From Watersipora subatra (taxonomy: Eukaryota; Bryozoa; Gymnolaemata; Cheilostomatida; Watersiporidae): a stretch of 64,000 nucleotides of DNA. This document shows, piece by piece, positions 12,284 to 24,900 of the stretch. The notes beneath the pieces are model-generated. The model was not told where the DNA came from and made no database searches. It worked only from the letters and a program-made list of their open reading frames with translations. Position 1 is the stretch's first letter. Each line of letters begins with the position of its first letter. The position numbers and the translations under genes are program-made. Where the stretch lies: positions 15,265,264-15,329,263 of the forward strand of contig NC_088709.1 in the NCBI RefSeq assembly GCF_963576615.1. Reading direction: 5' to 3'.

Positions 12284-12912
12284 GAGTTAGAAACACAATA
12301 GAATGGCAATGTGCGTATTTAAAAGCGATGTGTTTGAAAGATTATTGATTATAGCGTGACAGTTCTAGAATACCATTATACTTTGAGTGGTTTGTCTCAC
12401 CCCATAAATATAACATTTTAAATAGAACTAAATGCTTACAATTTTTGTTATTACTTTGAGACAATCATTCAAAAACTAAAATGTTTGCGATTCCAATTGC
12501 TATTATATTTTATGAACAAATAAACTTCAAAACATAAAGTGAAATTCACAACTTGAAGTCAAATTAAAAAACAAAACATTCTTTCAATAATAGATGGACT
12601 AAATCTAAAATAATCTCACAGTAGACATAAAACTATTAGAGATGAGCAAATGATTGTTCATTATATTAACGTGTCATGTTTAATCAGATACAAAACATCT
12701 CTCTGTGCAAACAACTAGAGTAATAGTCCAGGGACTACAGCGAATACGACATGCAGTGTACAAGGTCTTCAAAGCCTAGCCTTAGGCCTAGCAAATATCA
12801 TATTATATGGCATCTGTTAAAACAGCAATCATACATAAACATTGTATAAACAACAAACTTTGATTCACAATAGTGAGCACATTTGTATTAAGAATTCATA
12901 CAAAAATAACAA

Positions 12913-12918
12913 TTTATT
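12913..12918 (-). terminator. Polyadenylation signal AATAAA for INPP1
   Basis: AATAAA on the minus strand about 55 bp past the INPP1 stop (TGA at 12971-12973). It implies a short 3' UTR. Position fits; usage is unproven. Confidence 0.55.
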
Positions 12919-12970
12919 AACGCATGCACCCAAAACCACTCGAGAATAGGCCCCTAAATCATGTTTTATG

Positions 12971-15900
12971 TCATGGCGTACGTAGTTTCAAGTAAACTAG
13001 GAGATCAGAAAATAGCCTAACAATATGTTCTGGTTGAGAATAAGCGACGATGCCATCTTTGAGGGGCTCCTCGCCACCCCTGTAGTCAATCTCATATTTT
13101 GAGAAAGGAAATGAAGCTAAGTCACCTGCAATAAAAAACACAAACATTATTTGTAGCTCCCATTGTAGTCTGATGTTTATAAAAGTGCAGAGATTTTTAA
13201 CTTTAGTACAAAATAATAATACTCAAATGCGTAAAAGGGTCTACGATCAGCCAAACCATACGAATGACATGCATGCATTACCTTGATAAGAAGTTAGTGC
13301 ATCCAAAGTGTCTTTATAGCTAACAATTCCACCACCAGCCATCTTAAGAATCGCATGACCTGCGCATGTGTCCCATCTATGCACAACATTTGACTCTATG
13401 GTTACGATATAGAGGTCAGCGAGGCCATTCACCACTGCCAATATTTTATTTCCTGCACCTGTGTCAGATAACATAATGCAATGTAGCCTAATGAGGAGAG
13501 ATTATTATGACAACAAATTAGCATGACAGCATACCATTGCTTGCCAACTTTATCTAAGGTTATTGAGAAATGTCTAGATGTGGAAAATATTGTGTTGGCA
13601 TGCGACTGTGATGAGTGACAATGCTTGGCATCATATTTAGTCATATCCTGGCAGAATCTGTAAAATAATATGCTGCCAGGACTGTTAAAGCTTTCTTGGC
13701 TGGTCCGAACTCTGATCAAAAGCGACTCTTTTCTGGACACAACTATGATTTAAAGGAAACTACGATTTAGAGGACATACGCTCAGTCAGTATGTCATCAG
13801 TTGCTGACCCGGTGCAGCGAGTGCCAGCCGTGCAAGCTTTGTTTACAAACCACCAACCTACTTATCGTAAGTCAGTACCCTAATCAGTTGAATAGTTATA
13901 TACAACATGATGCACTATTAAATATAGAGGCTAGAGCTATCGATTTAAATGAAAATATTTTAAATTCATACGCTTTTCAATATTTGTTTTATTTAAGCTG
14001 CATCTACAGCAAACTTGACCAAAGATTTTAAAAAAATTAAAGGTTGACTTGCAACAAAATTCCCATTACAGTTATTTGGTATCAAAAGGTTCACCATGTC
14101 TTACTCGGCTGTGTTGTAGGTGCCAAATATGTGGAAATGTGATTACAAACTCTTAAAAGCTCAAAAATGAACAGCTAATCGCAGCCAGCCATCACGAAAA
14201 CGCTGTAGGTTGGAATCCCTCTCCAAAACGGCTCAAATGGCACGTAGTTGAATACGATGCGCTTCTGTTTACACTTTCATGCAACCACATTCGTCGAAAT
14301 TCTTTCACAAATACACTTCACGTAAAACGAAGTGTTTGCCATAAACTAGTGCTACGAAACGTTTTATAACGAGCCTTTTATTGGCCTTTCAGTTCGCGCC
14401 AAAACATCACGGGTCAAAACAATAACCAAAATGTTTGAGAACGTCATCAAAATAAAGATATTCTTAACTACGGCGTTTTTGTCATGGCTGCGATTAACTG
14501 TTCGTTTTTGAGCTTTTAAGAGCTTATAATCACATTTCCACATATTTTGCACCTACAACACAGCAGAGTAAGACATGGTGAACCTTTTGATAGCAAATAA
14601 CTGTAATGTGAATTTTGTTGCGATGCAACCTTTAAAGTAGTATAACCAGACTCATTACCTGCGGCAATATAAAAACTTCAATGTAAACATTCACTGTCTA
14701 GTTACAGCTATAATTTCAGGCTAAATAAAAACAAAAAAATTAATAACGTAATAATAAAGACATAAGATTCGAATCAGTGATGCCTTGCAGATTATGTCAC
14801 GTAATCATGTCTTTTAACTTTGAAAATCATTTTCAGCTGTGGGGTAAATGCATAATAACAGATGGATGACAACGTAATTAAACCATCCTAGAGCTTCGCA
14901 AATAAATTCAAATTACATTCTGGGATAGATGCACCTTCATGACAGTGACACGACATCCATAAACACTATCATAGAATGAGTCAAACACATGTTTACCACA
15001 TCATAGATTGAGTCCCACGCATCAACTCCAAATGAGTAATATTCAAACTAAATACCTTTAGGTGAGATCAGTTGGTAGTTGGGGTTTTCTACTAGGAATG
15101 ACATATGCTCTCCAGCACTGGTTGCTATTTTGAGTTTTTCCCGGGATGTGCTTGTATGCTTACAGGTGCTACTTGCATAGCCTAGGCCCGTCTCAGGTGA
15201 CCTGTAGGCCCAGTAAATCTCATTTTCCCATCTAAAATGGACAGCAAAAGTAATGAAATTTTGAAGTTTTACACAAGGAATAAGCTTACTAAGCCTATAG
15301 GAATGTGAACGCTTGTAGAGAGAGAGAATTATTCATATTAGTTTAACACTGCCAGAGTTGTTCACTCATATAAAGTAGATATGCTACCAATAGATGCAAC
15401 CATTAGATTTACCATTAATTAATTGCTGACTTGTTAACAGTTGAAAAAAGGTTCATAGCAAAACAAGGTCTCTCAGATAGTTTGAAAAACTTGCAACTTT
15501 GATTAACAAGTTGTTCTAAAAAACTGTTATCAACCGCAGTGACTTCCGACTTCAGATTCAATCACTTCAAGAAACAAGTTTATATAGCATATGCATATAT
15601 AATATGCATATAATATACATATACAGTATATATAAGTACTGCATATATATAATATACATACATCTATATATATTTCTCAAAGTATGTCTGTCGTCTGTCT
15701 GTCATTCTGGCTATAGCTATTATTAGAATAGCTGTAGCTAGACAACAATGCTGATGCAACGTCATGGCCTACCACCATTAGAATCCTAGCACCTATTATC
15801 TAGCTTACTGGAATTACTAGCTTACTAGCTTAGAATTAGTAAGCTTACCAGCTTAAAAGCTGATTTTTAACACCCGGGGAGGGACTGCTAGTCTATATAT

Positions 15901-18900
15901 ATTTCTCAAAGTATGTTTTATGTCGTATTCTGGCTATAGCTATTAAACTCTTGGAATAAAGAATCCGTACCAAAGAAGATTTGATCTCGGAGCCTACCAT
16001 TTGCCAGTACGACGCCCTACACAATAAGCCACAGAGATTGAGTTTTTCGCTTGCTGACATAAGTCGCTATATGAGAGCGCATACCCAATGGCTTTGCATA
16101 CCACACAGGGTGATTGCGTCAGTAAGTGATTGTCATTAGTAAGCTAACTCAAATTATCCATTGGCAATGTGCCAGGCTAAAAGCAAGTAGCAGGAAATTC
16201 TCATTACTTCTCATTGTACACAAGCTGATTTTTAATATCCGGGCAACGCCAGGTAGCACAGCTAGTGCATAGATAATTTTGAACGACAATACTAGCATAT
16301 TTATTATAGTTGATTTTGACAGTTATATATATGAAAAAAGATACACTCGAGGGCTGGATAACCAATTAAAAGCAGAAGCTTAAAGAACTATTTTGTCTGT
16401 CTCACCTACTTTTACTATCTGCCTTCTGTTTGTCAGCCATGCCACCAAATGGTCTGCTAACGACACCTGCCACAGGCAGACCATCCTTGTTGTAGGCGCC
16501 AATGAGTACGGTAACACAAGGCAGGCCTTTGTAACAGATACCACCGTCAGCAACTGTTTCTTTGCATGTGACATATTCTTTAGTCGAATCTGTGAGACAA
16601 AACACAGAAATGACTAGTCATTTGAATGATACGTCTGCAGCTGAGAATGTTAGAGAAATCAAAAGATTTCTTGCTATTTGAGTCATATGTTCATATGATC
16701 AACTTTAGCCTTTTTAACATGAAAAGTTTTTGCTTGATTTCTTAGCCATCTAACCGGAAAACTGCTTGTTGTTTCGGCTCACAAGAGTGAGTTACGAAGC
16801 AACTTCGACTCTAAGGTGTTCAATAAATATATATGATAAATATAATGATATAAATAATATATATGATAAACATAATAATATACCGTAAAACCTCTAATTA
16901 AACGCGACCTCCAATTGAGAGAGGAGTTGAAAAAATAGACAGCCACTCTTCAGTTGACCGCCACTTTGACATTACAGTAATACTTCAACTTACGAGTGCT
17001 CCAACGTACGAGAAACTTGAGATACGAGCCAGCTTTTAAGCAAGTTTTAGCACTAACATACGAGCCATGTTTGAGATACGAGCACGTGAGTCAGTTGCCA
17101 AGTATGCCGGAGGTGTTTTATGAGAACAGCATCACTCTGTATTTTTCAACGGCTCAGGTTATACTTTTGTACTGTGTTTTTTGTGTGCGATTTTCAGTGC
17201 AGAATTATGTGAATTAAAAGTACCCTGCGTTGATCAAAAGTTTGCCAGTAAAATGAAAGATAATGCAAAGAAAAAGCGAATCATAACAGTTGATATTAAA
17301 CGGAAAATTATTGAAAAATATGCAAAATGTGTATGCGTGATTGAGCTAGCTCAGCAATATGACAGAAATACATCCACAATTATCAAACCGAAGGATTATA
17401 TTCAGGGCATTTAGTTCGCAAAAGGACTGGCCATAGTTTCTAAACAGCGCAGCGATCTTCACGACCGTTGATGGAGAGACTGCTCAGGCATTGGATAAAC
17501 AATTGGCCGGTGACAGCGTAACTGAAACGATGCTATATGAAAAGGCCGGTACTATCTCGCAAAACTATAAAAATAGACATTCGGACAAGTTGGCTAGTGG
17601 TCGTGCATTAACCTTTTGTGACAACACCTGCGTTCGTCCTAATCGCAACATGTTGAAAGCGTGACAAAGGCAAACGTCTTTAGATAGGATTATCTTAAAA
17701 CGGCCGGCTAGTCGTGAATGCGAAACAAAGGAAAAATTAGCTAACCAGCGAGAAACTTCAAACGCCGAAGAAATTTTAATTACGTTAAGTTAAAAATGAA
17801 AGTTTGCTTTTAGGTTTGCTTCTACGTTTGTCTTTAGAGACATTGATAAAATCCAAATTTATCAAAGTCAACTGTTGTAATGAAGGATAGCTTATATCTC
17901 CCTCAGGCAAATGCTAGCGTTAGCTGCTATTGTATGTATTTAATTTTACATTTTAATTAATCACATTTCCTTGCATTATTTTTTTATTGTTGCTTTTTGA
18001 AAGCATTTGGTAAATTAGGACAATAACCAACATGTTCTTTCTGTTACAATATCTTGTTTTGAGTGTTTTATTTGCATTTTTTAGAGAATGGAAACCAATC
18101 AATAAATATTTAATGGTTCTATATATAAATAAATTGCACCAACATGCGAGTGAATTAACTTACGAGCTCAGTCTCGGAACGCATTAAGCTCGTAAGTCGA
18201 AGTATGACTGTATTTGATCTTTATGAACCCATAATATCAACTGATCAGGAGAAAAGTGTCCAAAAAATTGTATTATTAATAAATCGTTTTTATCAATAAC
18301 AATTAATTTTCTCATTGTCTAATTCCAAAGCTTTTGGTTTTTTTGTTAATACTTTGAAAGCAACAACACAGAAATAGTCAATAACGGTCTCAGGCTAGTA
18401 GTAGTTCACTGTTTAACGCGGTCTTTCTACTTCAAAGTAGCCTACATATATAAAAAAAAACACTAGAGAAATAATTACTGCCTCAGGCTAATAGTGGTTC
18501 CTTGTTTAACGCGGTCCTAATACTTCGAAGTACATGTACATTTATAAAACGGTTCAACTATACAATGGTAGATGGAAATTTGAAAGCAATGCCATAGAAA
18601 TAACTACTAACTGTCTCAGGCTAATAGTAATTCCTTGTTTAACGCATCCTAATACTTCGAAGGACATTCATATAAAAACCGGCTTGCAAGTTTTGGCCCA
18701 AAGGTTACGTTTACCGAGCAAACTTTTACGCATTGCATCAGTGCTGAATACAGCGCATGAAAATTTTGCACTGCTAAAAAATTGTTTGGACGCTAATATC
18801 GACTAGTTCAGCAGTGAACAAGAAAAGTTGAGGCCAGAATATATTGTGGAAGGTATTGGACAACTAGATGCAACAATCAGAACGCAGCTATCCGAGCAAA

Positions 18901-21900
18901 CAATGGAAATATTTTTGTTTTAAAAACGTTAATGTTTGTTTTTGGATGTAATATACCGGTAAGTATGGTTCGTGTATGTCACTTGTACATGAATATATAT
19001 TTGTATCATTTGATAGATTATTATTGCATAAATTATAAATATGCGGATTCATAGCATGTTATTTAATAGCATCCTTGCGAATATCTTAACACGGCTTACA
19101 ATGGATCGATGCTCGTAACTCCCCTTCTATTGCACATAAAAAGGTAGTTTTGGCTAAAAACTGTAGCAAACATATCAGTGAGTGCGATGAGCTTTCATTC
19201 AAAAATGTTAAGTATAGATATAAAATAAAAATATGTCTTCAAAGTTAAAATGAAATAAAAATTGAAAATGCAACCAAACTACAAAGAAGGACACAGGCTA
19301 TAATATCATCGCAGGTAAATTGCAAGCAATAGATAACAACTGGTAGAGATATTTCTCGATTATATCATGTTTCTCGATGCACATTCATTTATCAAGAGAT
19401 CTTTGACAAGTTTGGGGTAGGATAGCACAGTTATTGCATGCAGAAGGTTTAATATCGCTCCACCGGATAAAGAGGGCAAAATATAGGCGACATTCGCTTC
19501 ACCAGAAATAGGGCTAAATTTATCTTCCGAAAATTCTGACGAGCCATTCGAAACATAGACCGCCAGCCTCTATTTGAATGCCGCTTCCAATTGGTAGCCA
19601 CCAAAGAGGAAGGGTAAAACAATAGAGCGCCATGGCATTCAATTCGAGGTTTTACAGTAAATAATATATATGATAAATATAATTAATGATATAAATAATA
19701 TATATGATAAACATAATGATATAAATAATATATATGATGAACAAAATTATGTAAATAATATATATGATAAACATCATATAAACAATCCCACGACCAAATG
19801 AGCGGAGCGAAGTTTGAGAGTTTTTATGATAAATGCATGTGCATACAACTTACGAAAATTATTCATCAACAACGTCGCAAACCCTTGTTTCGAAATCTCA
19901 TCAACAAATTTAACCATCGTTTTGTAGAGTCGTCAAAGTATAATAACGATACAAAACACATATAAGCCTATTTAAATATGTTACTATGTCTTTGTAAATT
20001 GTCGACAGTCTCTTAAAACTTACCCATCTGATCGGATTATACACAAATAGACAGATTAATCTGACCGAAAACCGTCACAAAACGCTTGAAAAGCTTGGTT
20101 TAATAAAAGTTAAGACCGGCAAACGAAACGCCGAGTAACAGAGAATAGAACCATTAAGTCGTGCGCATTTCACGAAAAAATAACATGCACATTTCACCAG
20201 TCTATAGCATTGTCGAATTGCCGACGGTTTCTGTAATTAACGTAAGAGTACTGAAATCGTTTCTTTTTTGCTGATTTCAAAGTAACTGACATTTTGGAAA
20301 CTTTTGAGTACTTTGGTATTCTAACTGACATTGGAACAGCAAGAGAGGTTTACCACAAATAACCTTTACTAGTAAGAACCAAAGAATGAAACAGAAATAT
20401 GGTTTTGAACCAAATCCATTCCGATGCCCGCCTCAGCAACTATTTTGGGAAGTTTTCTTTTTAAAATCGAAATCTGTAGACATTCTCGCTTACGCGATGA
20501 ATACGTGTGAAAACTATGGGAATCGATGACTGCTGAATGTTCTCTGAAGTTAACACGACCCACCATAATCCTTGTTGACAGACCGATTGCTATGAACTGT
20601 CTTGAACTTGCTAAGCGGACCAACCTCAGGCACACACACTAAGTTGACAACACTGAGCGCTATAACACACACTATAATTAATTGGAAAGCTTGTCTAATA
20701 GACCTATACAAAATACATCCACAGTGTACAATCACCACAATCACCGCAGAATGTGGTAAACCATTTATTAGTGTGATTACTTGGAGCAAGCTGCTACAAC
20801 GACCTATGTGCCTAATTAATCTCAGTGGAGGAGAGGTACAAACCGATAGGGTCTATCCATATGCTGATGTCGGCAAGGTTTAATGATCCCTTGCAGTGCT
20901 CTAGCTCGGCTCTCACACTATCTGGTACATCCAATCGAGAGTGTATGATAGATGATAGCTTACTTACTGTTTCTGAGTTATCAGGCAATGCTTTGGCTAG
21001 AACAAAGACACAACCCTCTAGTTTAGTAACATCACAAATCTCTAGTATTATATATATAACTATTTCTCAAAATTTGTATGTGTGTGTATGTGTGTGTAAG
21101 TGTGTGTATGTCCGGCTATAGCTGTTAAAAGCAAAAGCTTGGATATTCAAATTCCACATTATGATAGATTTAAACTCACCAAGATTGCAGTTTTAAATCC
21201 ATGCGCTCTACCACTGAGCTATACAAGGCGTGTTGATCAAAGGTGATAACATATACTGTATAGCGTATGCACACGTATAATAATAAAGTATTATTTGAAA
21301 CTATGAATTTTATTAACTCTATGAAGCACGATGCTTTTTCGTGTTTTCTTGAAATTTTATTTTCGGTTTTTTGTAAGGTTCAATTGCTAAATCCGCGGTC
21401 AGAGCTATTTTTTTTCACGCAGACGATTGTATTATCTCGGTGGGAAGAGCCTCGACATTCTCTCTCTGTTCGGTCAGACAAAGACAGTACGATATCTCAT
21501 TTTTACATTTGTACCAGTATCGAGAGGTACCAGTATCGGTCGTATTCAAAGTTTTGATGGATAGCTTCTGGTGGAACAGTAACCTTTTTTTATACACACA
21601 CACACACTTCTATGCAAGAATAGTTATTATTAAGTCAACACATTCAGGAGTTTTATTTTGTTTTCTCCGTTCGTATTAATTGTATCATTACCGAATCATC
21701 TTTTATTGTAATCGTACCAAAGACTTAATATAGCTATTACTTGCCAATTATTGCACATTTAAATCTAAACTCTTTTACAGCTGTTTTTATTTTTTTTTAT
21801 TTTTTGACAATTTTCTCATGATGTGAAGTTTGAAAGTTACAGTTGTTTGATAATATTTCAAAGCCTTTACAGTTGTTTTTATTTTCTCTCTTAATTTATT

Positions 21901-24900
21901 TAAACTAAAGCAAACACTCTTCTCATGTTATGAAGTTTGAAAGTTAGAATGGCAAATGTTGTTATACGTTAAATACAAATAAATTTTCTGTCCAGACTTT
22001 TTTATTACCCGGGTAGTACAGCTAGTAAATGTATATGTATATATACTAGGTGTAAATTTGGTAAGAAATTTATTAAAATTTGACTAAGCAAAAAATTACT
22101 AAAAGTTTCATATTGCACAAAAGGTGTGTAACACTCATCAGATAAAATGCTTAGGATAAATCTAAGCATTTTATCTGATGAGTGTTACACACCTTTTGTG
22201 TAATATGAAACTTTTAGTAATTTTTTGCTTAGTCAAACTTTAATAAATTTCTTACCAAATTTATAGTAAGCTCTACTTTAGTATCGAGCACTTTATGCTG
22301 ACTTTTAGGCTATACTTTATTGTATACTAGGTGTATATACTAGCTGAATATGTTGAATTAATAATAACGATGCTTGCATAGAAGTGGGTGTGTATGAAAA
22401 AGGTTACTGTTCTACCAGAAGCTATCCATCAAAACTTTGAACATGACGATAGTGGTACCTCTCGATACTGGTACAAATGTAAAAATGAGATATCGTACTG
22501 TTTTTGTCTGAGAGGGAATGTCGAGGCGTTTCCTATGGAGATAATACAATTGTCAGCTTGAAAAGAATTGGCCTTGACCGTAGATACAGCAATTAAACCT
22601 TACGAAAAACCGAAAATAGAATTCAAGAAAACACGACAAAGCATTGTGTTTCACAGAGTTAATAGAATTCATACAGTTTCAAATAATGCATCATTTAGTG
22701 TGTGCATACGCTATACTGTATATGATAGTGCCTCTGATCAATACGCCTTGTATACCTCAGTGGTAGAGCGCATGGATTTAAAACTTGGGGTTGCAATCTC
22801 AGTGATTTCAAACCATAGATATATAAACCTATGTAAGGTTTATATATCTATATAAGGTTTATATATCTATGTTTCAAACCTATCATAATGTGGAATTTTA
22901 AATTCCAATATTTCAATAGCTATAGCCGGACATTCACAGACACACAAACTTTGAGAAATATATATACGTGTATATAGATATATATTATGTGTTTGTGCAT
23001 GTTCGCGAGTGCGTCTAAATTCAAAAATGTTTGACATGGCTATGGCAGCTATACTACATAAAAGAATACTAATACACAGACAGCACAACCATTGTGTTTC
23101 ACCAATTATTGACTGAACATAAAAGAAAGAAAACTTGGATGGTTTGCCCAACGTAGTAACCTTGTCACAGTCATAAGTTTTATGAAAACAATGGCAGCGG
23201 AAATAAGGGTAAACAGAGCTAGAATTCAAACTATGGTAGTAGAGATAAGGGTTAACTGAGTCAGAATTCAAACTATGGTAGTAGCGATGAGGGTAAACTG
23301 AGTCAGAACTCAAACTATGGTAGAAGAGATGAGGGTAAACTGAATCAGAATTCAAGCTATGGTAGTAAAGATGAGGGTAAACTGAATCAGAATTCAAACT
23401 ATGGTAGTAAAGATGAAGGTTAACTAAGTCAGAATTCAAACTATGGTAGAAGAGATGAGGGTAAACTAAGTCAGAATTCAAGCTATGGTAGTAAAGATGA
23501 GGGTAAACTGAATCAGAATTCAAACTAGGGTAGTAGAGATGAGGGTAAACAGAGTCAGAACTCAAACTATGGTAGTAAAGATGAGGGTAAACTGAGTCAG
23601 AACTCAAACTATGGTAGAAGAGATGAGGGTAAACTAAGTCAGAATTCAAGCTATGGTAGTAAAGATGAGGGTAAACTGAATCAGAATTCAAACTATGGTA
23701 GTAAAGATGAGGGTAAACAGAGTCAGAACTCAAACTATGGTAGTAAAGATGAGGGTTAACTAAGTCAGAATTCAAACAATGGTAGTAGCGATGAGAGTAA
23801 ACTGAATCAGAACTCAAACTATGGTAGAAGAGATGAGGGTAAACTGAATCAGAACTCAAACTATGGTAGAAGAGATGAGGGTAAATTAGGTTAGAATTCA
23901 AACTATAGAAGTGAAATTGAGGGCAAATTAGGTTACAATTCAAAATAGTTTTGGAACAAACACTTTAAAATAAAATATGAAAAGAAATTTAGCGCGATCC
24001 GCAAAAAGTACTAAAATGATTATATGACATGTACTTCCCAGATTAAATGCTAATCAAACAAGAACCAGATAAGCAACTAACGTAAAAATCTTTTTTGAAC
24101 ACCTATTTGGTGCTCTATTTTTCAACCTTTTCTTTAGTGGCGCTTTATTAGAGGTGACGTTCAAATAAAGAGTGGCGTTGTATTTTTCAAATGCCTTATC
24201 AGAAAGTTGAGAAGATTAATTTAACCCTTTCATGGGCGCATCAAATGTGGCCTATATTTTGCACTTTCCGCCATCAAGCGTTGCAAAATTAACGCTTTTG
24301 AAGCAAGAAACCTGCTTATTTACCCAAACTTACAATTTTTTTTTAATATATACAGATGAGAAAGCTGATACATGTCTCAACGAGTTGATATTTATTGCTT
24401 CTAACTAATTAACGATAATCTTATAGCCTGCGTTGCCACTTGTTGGAGCATTTAGGTTTTTTATTTTATTTCAAATTTGAAGGTATACTTTCATTTGATG
24501 ACTATTATATTTAACAAGGTTGCATAAAAGCTCATTGCATTCATCGATATGTTTGTTACAGCTTGAAGCCAAAACTAGCTTTTTATGTGCAATAGAACTG
24601 GAGTCACAAGCGTCGATCCATTGTGAGGTGACTTCAAATTTCCGCAATCGTGCTATTAAATAATATGCTATAAATACGCAAATTTACAAATTTTATAATA
24701 ATAATAATCTATCAAATGCTACAAACATATATTCAAGAACAAGTGACATAAACAAACCCTAATTATAATATGTGCAGCAAAAAATTAACATTTAAAAACA
24801 AATATTAATATTTTTAACTCTTTCGCGGGCAGAGCTACGTTTTTGTCGCTTCGCGATACGGCTGCTAATGGACAGAGCAAAATTTTTGTCATTTCGGTAA

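Larger units (their letters stand above)
11134..12970. other. Intergenic region: CREB promoter side and INPP1 3' side
   Basis: No coding exon recognised. It should hold the 5' UTR and promoter of CREB. Four CGTCA (CRE half-site) motifs lie at 11582, 11679, 11722 and 11742. A MITE occupies 12107-12283. An AATAAA for INPP1 on the - strand is at 12913-12918. Confidence 0.55.

Noticed and set aside
16393..16617. 74-codon plus-strand ORF
   Set aside because: Antisense shadow of INPP1 exon 4.
20602..21121. Plus-strand ORFs of 93 and 98 codons
   Set aside because: Antisense to INPP1 exon 3 and adjoining repeat sequence.
22745..22815. Possible tRNA gene (CTCAGTGGTAGAGCGC)
   Set aside because: The A-box is good but the B-box is degraded, no acceptor stem pairing is seen, and the same segment recurs in other repeat copies, so it is a tRNA-derived repeat.
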